From Nitrospira sp. SG-bin1 (lineage in GTDB: Bacteria; Nitrospirota; Nitrospiria; Nitrospirales; Nitrospiraceae), in assembly GCA_002083365.1 (NCBI GenBank), contig LVWS01000037.1, positions 1 through 62,678 of the forward strand: a stretch of 62,678 bases of DNA, written 5' to 3'. Positions 16,657 to 26,192 of the stretch are shown piece after piece; within the stretch, counting starts at the first letter, position 1, and every line of letters starts with the position of its first letter. A program made the translations under genes and the position numbers. Below the pieces are notes generated by a model. That model made no database searches. It saw nothing but the letters and a program-made list of their open reading frames with translations, and had not been told where the DNA came from.

Positions 16657-18461
16657 TCGTCCTTCTGCGCTGTGCCGGTGGGGGGGATGCCGCGCTGGAG
16701 CCGCTGAACTTGCGACAAAGCTGTGGCGCACGCTTGCCGGACCGCAGCGCTTCCTTTTTTGGCTCCATGTGAGAGCGCCGTGATGGCGGTGGGAGTGGCG
16801 AGCTTCCCGAGCGTTTCCGCTCCGATGACCGCGAGTTCCTCTTTCTTTCTTCGATTCATCCAGGCCCATTCGGTCATCAGACCTTCCCAATAGGGCACCG
16901 CTTCGTCGCCGCATGTGGCGCGGACCGCCTGAAAGACCGCTCGACGCTCACTGACGGGGCGATCCATGAATCCCTCTTCCGACAGAAGAGGAGACCACAG
17001 GGAAAAGGAAACGGTGTACTGACCGGACATGAGGAGTTTGAGCGCGGCGAAGCGAACGCCCTCGTCTTCATCGGTGGACAGGGAGACGAGTTTGGACCCA
17101 TTGCCGTTGGGTTTGAACAGACCGAGGGCGCGAACGACTTCCCGGCGAACCTGCGCGTCGGGGTACCGAATCAATTTCTCGACCGGATCTGCAAACTTGG
17201 GATTATTCCACTTGATGAGGATCGAAAGCAGATGACGAACGTAGCCGGGCCTGCGGTCCGATAACGCGCGCAACAAGGGATCCGGATGGTCTTTTGCCAA
17301 GACGGAGAGGACTTCCGATACAATGGCTTGATGGACCGGTGACGTGACATTCGCGAGCAGCGAACAGAGAGAGGGGACGGCATCGGCTTTCATCAGCAAT
17401 AAGATCGTGGAGAGGCCTTTCACGTCGGCGTTGGGGTTTCGGTTGAGATAGCCTTCGATGGCCTTCACCCGTTCGGAACGACCGAGTCCATTGAGGAGAG
17501 ACGCCAACTGCTGTTTGTGATCTTCGCTCAGATCAGGCCGTACGGTATCCGTTTCGTGAAGGAGACTTAAGACGTTCTCCAGCACGGTCCATTTGCCTTC
17601 CCGAAGAAGGGAATCCACGATGGTGCCCCATAGACTGAAGAGTTTTGTCAGTAAGGTCGGAGACATTTCCGAGGCGAGGATGGCGGTCAGCATGTCTAGA
17701 ATGTACATGAGGCTGTCTTGTTTTCGTTCGGCCTCCACTTCTTGCGCCAGGGCGACAAGTTCTTCGTCCGTCACTTCATAGCCCGCTAGTCCCGATTGGA
17801 AACGACTTTTGGCGTTTCCGGAACCGCCGCCGTCGGAGTCGGTCCCCGCTTCGCCTCTCTTCTTGCGTTCCCGCTCCCGATCCAGTAATTCTCGGAGCGT
17901 CGAATCGGAGGAACTCATGCTGCTGTCAAGACGGCTGAAGCTGTCGGTTGCTGCCGACGATTTTGAGAGTTCTTCGGCCGTCACGAGCGTGATCGTCGAG
18001 AGATTCCGAGACCACAGGCGCGTGACGATGTCATCGTCGTCTTCGTTCGAGTCGGCGTCGCTCCATAGGGAAGCGAGGAACACCGACAGATCCTCTTGTG
18101 TAAGGCCTTGATGAAGGACGAGTTCTCGGATGCCGTCGGCGTACAACTTGAAGGCGAGGCTCTCACTTCCGCCATCATTTTCCGCCTGATACACGACCTG
18201 GTCTTTGCACAGCAACTCGGATCGTTGAATGAGGAAGGCCAGTTTAGAGTAGGCCGCGAGGTGAGTGGTCAATTCCTCGAGCAGTTGCTGCGTGAATTTT
18301 TGGGCGACAGGATTGGTTGAGCCGTACGTCCGGTTCGACTTGGCCGTTTTGTCCAGCAGTTTTAGAATTCGTTTGACGGAGAGGATCTCCGGATCTTCGG
18401 CAGTACGTGCGGCGACTGCGGCGGCCATCATTTCTTGCGCGGTTTTGAGATCCGTCGTCAT
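16653..18461 (-). CDS. Helical-repeat (HEAT-like) protein partnered with HD-GYP protein
   Basis: A 602-aa soluble protein. The N-terminal ~180 residues (LLDKTAKSNRTYGSTNP...LIQRSELLCKDQVVY...DGIRELVLHQGLTQEDLSVFL) resemble the same region of the next gene in order and spacing. A charged linker follows (LLDRERERKKRGEAGTDSD), then about 350 residues of HEAT-like helical repeats (DAQVRREVVRALGLFKP, DEGVRFAALKLLMSG, SAAVRQACATALSQ). Helical repeats serve as protein-binding scaffolds, so a regulatory complex with the HD-GYP protein is my inference from the 4-bp overlap and the shared module. Confidence 0.7.
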   Translation of the reverse strand: MTTDLKTAQEMMAAAVAARTAEDPEILSVKRILKLLDKTAKSNRTYGSTNPVAQKFTQQLLEELTTHLAAYSKLAFLIQRSELLCKDQVVYQAENDGGSESLAFKLYADGIRELVLHQGLTQEDLSVFLASLWSDADSNEDDDDIVTRLWSRNLSTITLVTAEELSKSSAATDSFSRLDSSMSSSDSTLRELLDRERERKKRGEAGTDSDGGGSGNAKSRFQSGLAGYEVTDEELVALAQEVEAERKQDSLMYILDMLTAILASEMSPTLLTKLFSLWGTIVDSLLREGKWTVLENVLSLLHETDTVRPDLSEDHKQQLASLLNGLGRSERVKAIEGYLNRNPNADVKGLSTILLLMKADAVPSLCSLLANVTSPVHQAIVSEVLSVLAKDHPDPLLRALSDRRPGYVRHLLSILIKWNNPKFADPVEKLIRYPDAQVRREVVRALGLFKPNGNGSKLVSLSTDEDEGVRFAALKLLMSGQYTVSFSLWSPLLSEEGFMDRPVSERRAVFQAVRATCGDEAVPYWEGLMTEWAWMNRRKKEELAVIGAETLGKLATPTAITALSHGAKKGSAAVRQACATALSQVQRLQRGIPPTGTAQKDE

Positions 18462-18593
18462 ACGTAAGACCTACCGGCAGATCGCCAATCCGTCAAGAAA
18501 AGCGCCGTTCTTTACAGTGGACCGCCTCCGGACCTGTGCCGGATCGGCGGCTTGTTTGTCACGAGAGGCCTCGGTAAAATCGAGCCGCACCGT

Positions 18594-19232
18594 ATGAGGA
18601 ACACTCCACTCGTCATTTGTTTCGGAGATAGCCTGACGGCGGGATTTCAGTCGCCGGGCAGGAACAATCCCTCCGGCCGGGCGACTCCCTATGGGCAGTT
18701 CCTGCAAGCGTTGTTGGCTAAGGCCGCGCAGGTCCGTATCTCGGGAATCTGTGGCGAGTTGACGGGCGGAATGGTCATGCGATTTCGGCGCGATGTGCTC
18801 GATCATCAGCCAGGCTATGTGCCGATCCTGGGCGGCACGAATGATCTCGGGTGGAACGCGTCTCCTTCCGATATCATGCACAATCTGGTCACGATGTACG
18901 ACCAGACCTTGACTACGGGTGGTCTTCCTATCCCTGTGACGGTTCCCTCCATTCGCGTGGAAGATACGTCGGCTAGCCGAGAGGGACAGGGATGGGTGGC
19001 CGAACATCTTGCCCGGAGAAATCGGTTAAACCAGCTCATTCAAGAGTATTCTGGCTCCAAAGGTCTGGCTTACGTTGATCTATTTACTGTGACGGCTGAA
19101 CCAGAGAGCGGGCAGCTGGCCGCGATGTATTCGAATGATGGAATCCATCTCACTACCGCTGGGTATAGGTTATTTGCCGAGCATGTGGCTCATATCCTGA
19201 GACCGTTGTTGGCGCAAGATCAGCAATCATGA
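18594..19232 (+). CDS. SGNH-hydrolase / arylesterase (TesA-like)
   Basis: A 212-aa esterase of the SGNH fold. Block I is CFGDSLTAGF with the nucleophile Ser, block II has the Gly of GICGELTGG, block III is GGTNDLG (Asn), and block V is NDGIHLTTAGY with catalytic Asp and His. There is no signal peptide, unlike periplasmic TesA. The ATG at 18594 is chosen because it begins three residues before the fold; a frame from 18552 adds an unrelated stretch. Its stop overlaps the thioredoxin-like gene by 4 bp. The substrate is unknown. Confidence 0.82.
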   Translation: MRNTPLVICFGDSLTAGFQSPGRNNPSGRATPYGQFLQALLAKAAQVRISGICGELTGGMVMRFRRDVLDHQPGYVPILGGTNDLGWNASPSDIMHNLVTMYDQTLTTGGLPIPVTVPSIRVEDTSASREGQGWVAEHLARRNRLNQLIQEYSGSKGLAYVDLFTVTAEPESGQLAAMYSNDGIHLTTAGYRLFAEHVAHILRPLLAQDQQS

Positions 19233-19561
19233 GCTCCATGCTCCAGGCGGTCACTGATCGCGAGTTTGATCGGATGGTAGAGGCAAGCACCGTTCCTGTC
19301 TTGGTGGAATTCTGGAAACCGGGCTGTGGTCATTGCCACGTCTTGATGAAGGAATTGGGACAGTTGCAGGAAGAATTTAGCGATCGGATACTCATCCTGA
19401 CAATGAATGTTGATGAGGAGTTTCAGATCCCCGCCGAACTGGAAGTCTCGTCGCTTCCCGCCCTGGCGCTCTATCGATACGGCGAATTCGTAAGGTTTAT
19501 CGGAGGGCTTGGAAAGCGAGAGGAGATTGCGAAACAAATTGGGATGGTGTCGGGTCATTGA
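19229..19561 (+). CDS. Thioredoxin-fold protein with CGHC active site
   Basis: A 110-aa single-domain thioredoxin-like protein. The active site is FWKPGCGHCHVLMKEL; CGHC is the dipeptide pair of protein disulphide isomerases rather than the CGPC of classical thioredoxin, implying a less reducing potential. The cis-proline lies in VSSLPALALYRYG. No export signal is present, so it should be cytoplasmic. Starts within the stop codon of the esterase gene (ATGA), so the two are co-expressed. Confidence 0.85.
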   Translation: MSSMLQAVTDREFDRMVEASTVPVLVEFWKPGCGHCHVLMKELGQLQEEFSDRILILTMNVDEEFQIPAELEVSSLPALALYRYGEFVRFIGGLGKREEIAKQIGMVSGH

Positions 19562-20096
19562 CTTATCCGACGGAAGATTTGAATACATATGGTCACCAGA
19601 TTCAGTAGAGCTTGTGCAAGTTGTTCCGCAAGACTTCGCAGCTGAATGCACAGTTGGCTAATTCTGCCTCGCATCCCACAATCAGGCCGTTCCATCGAAG
19701 GTTGCACCTCGAATTGCTTTGTGATGCTTCAGAGACTTAATAGGGGTGCCGTCATGCTTGCCGTCCCATCGGAATCTCGTGCCGTCGACCGATTTGCAAT
19801 GTGTCATTGGTTTTCCAATTTGACCTTGGGCTTGCCCTGCAGACGAGTAGGCATTGCCAAGAGGAATGCCGGACATGCCAAGGTTAGTACGTACAAAGAC
19901 ATCGGACCTATGTGGTTTTCTTTTCAGTGTACGTAAGAACAGTAGGATGACGGCTTGCTCTAACACTCCCATGCACTTCGCACATGCTTGTACGAGGTCT
20001 AGGGCATTGGAGATAAAAAGCAAGAATCGACGGAGTGGAGAGCGGAAGGAAATACCATCTGATCTGGCTGGCACTCATAGAAAACGAGGGACGGTC
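19562..20096. other. Gene-poor 535-bp interval between convergent genes
   Basis: No gene can be supported here. A 130-codon frame on the minus strand (19682-20074) lacks a ribosome binding site and family features. A short overlapping frame reads like a signal peptide (MSLYVLTLACPAFLLAMP) but stops after 32 codons. The interval may hold the remains of a small secreted-protein gene. No hairpin with a U-tract was found. Confidence 0.4.
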
Positions 20097-21644
20097 TTAC
20101 AGCATCCGCCAGGTACGCCCGTCGTTTTGGATCAAGCGGTCGGATTCCACCGGTCCCCAGGTCCCCGCTTGATATTCGGGCAGCCACCGCTGCCCAGATT
20201 TCTCCCAGGCTTCGAGGATTTGCGTGATCCAAGCCCAGGACGCTTCCACGGCATCGCGCCGCATGAAACGAGAGGCGTCTCCCGCCATCACGTCGAGCAG
20301 TAGGCGCTCGTAGGCTTCAGGAGACGGACGACCGAACACTTCTCCATACTTGAAGTGCATTTCGACGGGATGGGTTTGGGCACGTGTGCCAGGCACACGT
20401 GAGACGATACGGAGCGAAAGCCCTTCCTCCGGTTGTATTTTCAAGGCTAAGACGTTCGGAGCTTGAGGCGTCTGTCCGCCGGCATTGAACAGGATTTGCG
20501 GGATTTCTTTGAACTGCACGGCGACTTCGCTGGCACGCAGAGGTAGGGCTTTCCCTGTTCGCAAGTAAAATGGGACGCCCGACCAACGCCAATTCTCCAC
20601 GAAACATTTGACCGCTACATAGGTTTCAGTCGTGGAGTTCGGCTTCACTCCTTTTTCACGGCGATAGCCGGGCACCGGCGTGCCGTGCACCGTTCCTTCC
20701 GTGTATTGGGCTCGGACGGTGAATTTCTCCACGTCCTTCGCCGTAATCGGGCGCAAGCATCGGAGGACCTCCATCTTGGCGTTCCGCACGACATCCGGAT
20801 CGAGCGAGTAGGGCGGCTCCATCGCCACCAGACAGAGCAATTGCAACAAATGATTCTGAATCATGTCCCGCAAGGCACCGGCTTCCTCATAGTAAGTTGC
20901 CCTGGTCCCCACGCCTTCGGCCTCGCTCACGGTGATTTGAACGTGATCGACGTATTTGTGATTCCAGATGGGCTCGAAAATGCTGTTTGCAAATCGCACG
21001 ACCATCAGATTCTGAACGGTCTCTTTGCCCAGATAGTGATCGATCCGAAAAATCTGTGACTCGTCGAAGACGCGACCCGTCACTTCGTTGATGGCCTTGG
21101 CCGAAGCCAGATCGCGCCCCACGGGTTTTTCCACGATGATGCGTGTATAGGGCGAACGAGCTTCCGGTGTTCCAACGAGGCCGGAATGGGACAAACCTTC
21201 GCAGACTGCGGTAAAGGAGCTGGGAGGAATGCTGAGATAGAAAATGCGATTGCCGGGCAATTGGAATTTACGCTCCAGTTCCTCGGCCCGTTCCTTCAGC
21301 CGCACATAGGTCTGCGCGTCGTCGTTCCCTCCCGCCAAGTAAAAGAGGTGCTGGGAAAAGGCGCTCCACGTATCTTCGATGAGGGCCTGTCGAGAATGTT
21401 TGACGACGCCATCGCGGACGCTGGCGCGGAATTCTTCATCGCTCATGGGAGTGCGGCCCAAGCCGAGCACGACATAGTTCGACGGCAGCAACCCGTCCAG
21501 GAGGAGATTGTAGACGGCGGGAATCAGTCGACGGCGGGCCAAATCCCCGGAACCGCCAAAAATGACCAGCGTACAAGGTTCGACGGGGGGCAGCGGCTCT
21601 TGGGCGGGACTGATATCGATCCGTTGGCTGTTCATCGAGGCCAT
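20097..21644 (-). CDS. zwf: Glucose-6-phosphate 1-dehydrogenase
   Basis: First enzyme of the oxidative pentose phosphate pathway, making 6-phosphogluconolactone and NADPH. The 515-aa protein has the cofactor motif FGGSGDLARRRLIPAVY and the substrate-binding active-site motif RIDHYLGKETVQN. The start at 21644 is preceded by AAGGAG at about 6 nt; a frame from 21671 is nine codons longer. The gene lies 78 bp after gnd on the same strand, so two consecutive NADPH-making dehydrogenases are together. No 6-phosphogluconolactonase is adjacent. Confidence 0.95.
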   Translation of the reverse strand: MASMNSQRIDISPAQEPLPPVEPCTLVIFGGSGDLARRRLIPAVYNLLLDGLLPSNYVVLGLGRTPMSDEEFRASVRDGVVKHSRQALIEDTWSAFSQHLFYLAGGNDDAQTYVRLKERAEELERKFQLPGNRIFYLSIPPSSFTAVCEGLSHSGLVGTPEARSPYTRIIVEKPVGRDLASAKAINEVTGRVFDESQIFRIDHYLGKETVQNLMVVRFANSIFEPIWNHKYVDHVQITVSEAEGVGTRATYYEEAGALRDMIQNHLLQLLCLVAMEPPYSLDPDVVRNAKMEVLRCLRPITAKDVEKFTVRAQYTEGTVHGTPVPGYRREKGVKPNSTTETYVAVKCFVENWRWSGVPFYLRTGKALPLRASEVAVQFKEIPQILFNAGGQTPQAPNVLALKIQPEEGLSLRIVSRVPGTRAQTHPVEMHFKYGEVFGRPSPEAYERLLLDVMAGDASRFMRRDAVEASWAWITQILEAWEKSGQRWLPEYQAGTWGPVESDRLIQNDGRTWRML

Positions 21645-21722
21645 CAAGGTCTCCTTAACGGGATGTTGCAAAAGACCGCTGGCGCCGAGGTGTTAGCACA
21701 CGACCCGCATGGCGCCAGGTGA

Positions 21723-22616
21723 TCATCGCCGGACGGCATGCCCACCGAAGGCATTTCGCAGGGCGGCCAGCATCTTTTCGGCGAACGATTCTTCTTGTCG
21801 TGAACGAAACCGCGTGAAGAGCGCTGTCGTGAGGGTGGGAACCGGGACATCTTTCTCGATCGCGTCGGCGATCATCCAGCGGCCTTCTCCGGAGTCTTGG
21901 ACGTACCCTTTCAGTTTTTCCAGCTTTTGATCCTCTTTGAGCGCGCCCGCGGCCAATTCCAATAACCAGGACCGGACGACGCTCCCGTGCATCCAGAGAT
22001 CGGCAATCCTGGCCAGATCGAGCTTGTATTCGCTTTTCGACATCAACTCGAATCCCTCGGCATAGCCTTGCATCATGCTGTACTCGATGCCGTTGTGCAC
22101 CATCTTCACATAGTGCCCGGCCCCGACTGCGCCGACGTGGGCCCAGCCGTTTTCAGGCGCCAGCGTTTTAAACACGGGTTCGAGCCGTTTGACCGCCGTA
22201 TCTTCTCCGCCGACCATGAGGCAATAGCCGACTTTGAGCCCCCAGATGCCTCCACTCGTTCCCGCATCCACATAGCGGATCCCTTTTTTCTTCAGCTCGG
22301 CGGCCCGCCGCACGTCATCATGAAATCTGGTGTTTCCGCCGTCCACGACGATGTCGCCTGGTTGGAGGAGCGCCGCCACCGCCAGGATGGTTTCTTCGGT
22401 CGGAGCTCCGGAAGGAACCATGACCCACACGACACGCGGGGCAGTGAGCTTTCCGACGAGATCAGAGAGGGATGACGACCCGACGCAGCCCTGGCCCTCC
22501 GCCTGTTTGATCAGATCGTTTGATCGATCGTAGACCACCACACGATGCTGATCGCGCCGAAGACGCGTCACCATGTTCATCCCCATTTTGCCGAGTCCGA
22601 TGAATCCCAGTTCCAT
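21723..22616 (-). CDS. gnd: 6-phosphogluconate dehydrogenase, decarboxylating (short form)
   Basis: Oxidises and decarboxylates 6-phosphogluconate to ribulose 5-phosphate. The 297-aa length marks the short GndA/YqeC form. Features are the dinucleotide-binding MELGFIGLGKMGMNM at the start, DGGNTRFHDD, DAGTSGGIWGLKVGYCLMVGG and the catalytic Lys in HYVKMVHNGIEYSMMQ. The Asn-Arg-Ser near residue 32 (VYDRSND) suits NADP or NAD, which cannot be settled by eye. It is upstream of zwf in the same direction. Confidence 0.93.
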   Translation of the reverse strand: MELGFIGLGKMGMNMVTRLRRDQHRVVVYDRSNDLIKQAEGQGCVGSSSLSDLVGKLTAPRVVWVMVPSGAPTEETILAVAALLQPGDIVVDGGNTRFHDDVRRAAELKKKGIRYVDAGTSGGIWGLKVGYCLMVGGEDTAVKRLEPVFKTLAPENGWAHVGAVGAGHYVKMVHNGIEYSMMQGYAEGFELMSKSEYKLDLARIADLWMHGSVVRSWLLELAAGALKEDQKLEKLKGYVQDSGEGRWMIADAIEKDVPVPTLTTALFTRFRSRQEESFAEKMLAALRNAFGGHAVRR

Positions 22617-22753
22617 GAGACAGCTCCTTGGCAGCTAGGCCGATGAAAGACCAGAGTGTTACCCAACCATCGAGTGACGGGCCGGATCTCCCCACAAGTC
22701 GTCTTCGAAACAACCTTCGCTACATAAAGGCAGCCGACGTTGTTCGCCGACGG

Positions 22754-23539
22754 TCAGTCGATCCGCGCAGGGTTCGGCACATCCTTAAAGAGAAGATCGG
22801 CAAATTGACGACCAAAGTTGAGCCGATCGGCGAGAGTCGCGGCCATCAGGAACTGCCCCCCCAAGTCGGCGAGCGCCGGCTCACGTGAAAACATGAACCG
22901 ATGAACGTCCACCGGGGCCACCAACCAAAACCCTCTCAAACGAAAGAATGCCGAGATACAATCTTCGTAAAACAACATCAACAGGTAGTGGGCCGTCCCG
23001 GGCTTGTCCTCGAAGTCTTGGGCTTTGCCCAGCAGATGGTAACACTCCGCCTTCAAGCGGATCTGTTCGTTGATTGAAGTCGGGGGCGGACCTTGGCGGA
23101 AGCGATGGTGGACCTTTTCGATGAGTTTTGCGCAGACGCCGTCATGATCGTAGAGGATTCTGCCTTTTCGAAGCAGCGAAGGGAGGCGGAGCGAGTACGC
23201 GAGATCCTCTTCGACCGAGTGGTAGCCATGATAACGGATATCGGCCAAGCGGTCGCCGACCCGGAGGATTTCGTGGCCGTCGGCTTCGCCCTTGACGAGG
23301 GCGATCAAATCGATATCGCTGTGGGGAGTGAGGGCCCGCCGAGCTCCTGATCCGACGAGAATGACGCCGACGAGATCACCGCCTCTTCGGCCTTTGATAT
23401 GCCGCAACGCCACCTCCACATTGACTTCGAAGCCGGGAGGAGGGGGCGATTCTGGCTGCTCCGGTGGTTCCGGGACGTCGAGCAGCTCGGCGTTCAGTTC
23501 GTCACGAGTGGGAGTGCTGGTCGTGAGGTGTGTGTCCAT
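22754..23539 (-). CDS. Nucleotidyltransferase-fold protein with helical C-terminal domain
   Basis: A 261-aa protein. After a proline-rich N-terminus, the minimal nucleotidyltransferase signature appears as VGSGARRALTPHSDIDLIAL (Gly63, Ser64, Asp75, Asp77). The C-terminal half is helical, with YHLLGKAQDFEDKPGTAHYLLMLFYEDCISAFFRLRG, reminiscent of HEPN-type partners. The reaction cannot be told; antibiotic nucleotidyltransferases and MNT/HEPN systems share this motif, but fusion and size differ from classical two-gene toxin-antitoxin pairs. It lies 137 bp upstream of gnd, on the same strand. Confidence 0.7.
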   Translation of the reverse strand: MDTHLTTSTPTRDELNAELLDVPEPPEQPESPPPPGFEVNVEVALRHIKGRRGGDLVGVILVGSGARRALTPHSDIDLIALVKGEADGHEILRVGDRLADIRYHGYHSVEEDLAYSLRLPSLLRKGRILYDHDGVCAKLIEKVHHRFRQGPPPTSINEQIRLKAECYHLLGKAQDFEDKPGTAHYLLMLFYEDCISAFFRLRGFWLVAPVDVHRFMFSREPALADLGGQFLMAATLADRLNFGRQFADLLFKDVPNPARID

Positions 23540-23715
23540 GACGTGCTCTAAATTTAGCGCGATAAATCATGTTCGGAAGCGTAATGAATAGATCCTCGGA
23601 AGACCTCTCTGTCGTTCTCGTCGACGCTTCCACGTTGCAAGGAGCCACGACTAATTACAAAAAGCGCCTTTTCAGCATTCTATGTATGGAAGAATAGGGT
23701 GTCAACGTTGAACGA

Positions 23716-24747
23716 TCAACGTGCGAGGACTTTGGTGAAGATAGCCGCGGCTTCTTCGATCTGCTTCTCCGTGATTTGCAGGTGAGTCACAGCCCGATAG
23801 CTCTGTCCTCCGACGGCGTTGATGAGCACACCGTGCTCTTTGAAGGCGGTCACCAGTTCGGCCGGAGAGCGTTGCTCGTCGACGATGTCGAACATGACGA
23901 TGTTCGTTTCCACGTGCTGTGGCGCGACCTGAATCGTCGGAATGTGCTGTAGCAGACGGGCCAGTTTTTTCGCATGATCATGGTCGGTCTTGAGCCGAGC
24001 GACATGCCGTTCCAAGGCATAGATGCCGGCGGCGGCCAGGATGCCGGCTTGGCGCATCGCACCTCCGTACATGCGGCGAAAGCGGCGTGCTCGATCCATG
24101 AGGTGCCGGTCGTTGGAGATCAGCAACGATCCCACGGGGGCTCCGAGTCCTTTCGAAAGACAAAGGGAGACAGTTTCGAAGTGTTGAGCGTACGCTGTTG
24201 GAGGCAAGGTGGTGGCGGCCACGGCATTGAAGAGTCTGGCCCCGTCGAGATGCATGGGGATGCCGTGTCTTACGGCAAGGGCTCGAATTTTTTCGAGCGT
24301 GGAGAGCGGATATATCGTGCCGCCTCCGGCATTGTGCGTGTTCTCGATGCAGATCAAGGCCGTCGTGATGCTGTGCGGATCGTTCGGCCTGATGGCCGCT
24401 TCCACCTGCTCGGCGGTCATGATCCCCCGCTCGCCGATGACCCAATGAAGTTGCACGCCGGCCAACGCCCCGGCTGCTCCCTGTTCATACCGAACGACAT
24501 GGCTCTTGCTCTCGACGATAATTTCCTGTCCCGGCTGAGTGTGTGATCGAATCGCCAGCTGATTCGCCATGGTTCCGGAAGGAACGAAGAGTGCGAATCG
24601 TTTGCCGAGCATGGTCGCCGCCATGTCTTGGAGGCGATTGACGGTGGGATCTTCACCATAGACGTCATCGCCGACCTCCGCACGCGCCATGGCTTTCCGC
24701 ATATCGTCGGTCGGTTTGGTGACGGTGTCGCTGCGAAGATCGATCAT
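23716..24747 (-). CDS. ltaE: Low-specificity L-threonine aldolase
   Basis: Pyridoxal-phosphate enzyme splitting threonine and allo-threonine into glycine and acetaldehyde, which can supply glycine. The 343-aa protein starts MIDLRSDTVTKPTDDMRKAM and has GDDVYGEDPTVNRLQ, IENTHNAGGGTIYPL, HLDGARLFNA (Asp contacting the cofactor ring) and the PLP-lysine motif SLCLSKGLGAPVGSLL. All are as in bacterial LtaE. It is divergent from the transporter at 24839 and stands alone. Confidence 0.93.
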   Translation of the reverse strand: MIDLRSDTVTKPTDDMRKAMARAEVGDDVYGEDPTVNRLQDMAATMLGKRFALFVPSGTMANQLAIRSHTQPGQEIIVESKSHVVRYEQGAAGALAGVQLHWVIGERGIMTAEQVEAAIRPNDPHSITTALICIENTHNAGGGTIYPLSTLEKIRALAVRHGIPMHLDGARLFNAVAATTLPPTAYAQHFETVSLCLSKGLGAPVGSLLISNDRHLMDRARRFRRMYGGAMRQAGILAAAGIYALERHVARLKTDHDHAKKLARLLQHIPTIQVAPQHVETNIVMFDIVDEQRSPAELVTAFKEHGVLINAVGGQSYRAVTHLQITEKQIEEAAAIFTKVLAR

Positions 24748-24838
24748 AGGCTCTGTCTCCCGAGAGTTCCGTACGGTCGGCGCATTTTAACAGATCAGCC
24801 ACTTGCAGGTGAAAGCACACCTGTTACACTGCGGGTCC

Positions 24839-26161
24839 ATGGGTGGACCGGTCCAATCAATACGTACTCGGTGGGCCCACGTCCTCGGCGCGAAGCGGGA
24901 AGAACTGGTCCCGTTGGCGTGGGCCTTCATCTATTTTTTCTGTCTCCTGTGCGGCTACTCCATTCTTCGTCCGGTGCGCGACGAAATGGCCATCGAAGGC
25001 GGGTTGAAACATTTGCCCTGGATGATGACCGCGACGTTCCTTACCATGCTCATGGCCACACCGTTGTTCGGGTGGCTTTCGGCGCGCTGCTCCCGCTATC
25101 GGCTGTTGTTGACCGTCTATGCGTTCTTCATCGCGAATCTATTGGCCTTCTATCTGTTGATGACGAGTCAGCTGCATCCGGACTGGGTGGCCCGCGGATT
25201 TTTTGTCTGGCTGTCGGTGTTCAATCTGTTCATCGTGTCGGTCTTCTGGAGTTTCATGGCGGATCTGTTTACACCGGAACAGGGGGCACGGTTGTTCGGC
25301 GTCATTGCTGCGGGAGGGAGCAGCGGCGCATTGCTTGGTCCCCTCTTCACCACGGGTCTGACGTTTGTCTTCCCGATTCCGGTGCTGATGATGGTATCGA
25401 GCGTGTTTTTGGCAGCGTGCATCGGATGCGTGTATCGATTGGAACGCTGGGCGCGAACACAGACGATTCATCCTCGACAACGGCAAGGTGAACCGCTGCG
25501 CGGCACCTTTCTCGCGGGCGTTCGTCTGACCTTCTCGTCACCGTACTTGTTGGGGATTTGCAGTTATCTGGCGATCCTCACGATGACCGCCACCGTTCTC
25601 TATTTTGAACAGACCCGGTTGGTCTCGGAGTACCTCGACCAACCGGAGGTCCGCACGCGATTCTTTTCCACGTTGGACTTTACGACCAACCTATTGACTT
25701 GGCTCACGCAGGTGTTCATTACAAGAAGACTCGTCAGCCGATTCGGTCTGGTAGCGGCGTTACTGTTCCTGCCGGCGATCAGTCTGGTGGGCTTTCTTTG
25801 GATCGCCTTGTGGCCGAGTCTTGCGGTCTATGTCGTCTTTTCCGTGTTGCGGAGGGTGGGAGAATACGCGCTGGCCAAACCGGCACGGGAAGTTCTGTTC
25901 ACGGTCGTCAGTCCGGAGGAAAAATACAAGGCCAAGAACTTCATCGATACGGCGATCTCGCGTGGCGGCGATGCGTCCACCGCTTGGGTCGTCACCGTGG
26001 TGAAGGCACTCGGTGCGACGCCGACGCACATCGCGTGGGCGTTGATTCCTCTGATGGGGGTATGGGCCTGGTTGGCCACGGTGCTGGTCCGTCAGGAGAA
26101 GCGCCGTTCGGCGCCTGCCTTATGCGCGTCGGCGACAGAGAGTACTCGGGCTAACGCATGA
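24839..26161 (+). CDS. NTT/ATP:ADP-antiporter-like membrane transporter
   Basis: A 440-aa integral membrane protein with about 11-12 helices. The opening REELVPLAWAFIYFFCLLCGYSILRPVRDEMA is typical of the nucleotide-transporter-like branch related to ATP:ADP antiporters and the major facilitator fold, as is ADLFTPEQGARLFGVIAAGGSSGALLGP. Free-living bacteria carry such proteins with no known substrate, so nucleotide exchange should not be assumed. Start uncertain: ATG at 24839 is used, and a TACACT hexamer lies only 9 nt before it. Ends 31 bp from a convergent gene. Confidence 0.8.
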   Translation: MGGPVQSIRTRWAHVLGAKREELVPLAWAFIYFFCLLCGYSILRPVRDEMAIEGGLKHLPWMMTATFLTMLMATPLFGWLSARCSRYRLLLTVYAFFIANLLAFYLLMTSQLHPDWVARGFFVWLSVFNLFIVSVFWSFMADLFTPEQGARLFGVIAAGGSSGALLGPLFTTGLTFVFPIPVLMMVSSVFLAACIGCVYRLERWARTQTIHPRQRQGEPLRGTFLAGVRLTFSSPYLLGICSYLAILTMTATVLYFEQTRLVSEYLDQPEVRTRFFSTLDFTTNLLTWLTQVFITRRLVSRFGLVAALLFLPAISLVGFLWIALWPSLAVYVVFSVLRRVGEYALAKPAREVLFTVVSPEEKYKAKNFIDTAISRGGDASTAWVVTVVKALGATPTHIAWALIPLMGVWAWLATVLVRQEKRRSAPALCASATESTRANA

Positions 26162-26192
26162 ATGGGTATCGCTTGCTTCGAACTCGCTCGAT

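Noticed and set aside
19682..20074. 130-codon minus-strand frame after zwf
   Set aside because: No start signal or family features; a competing short frame looks more like a decayed secreted gene, and neither is convincing.
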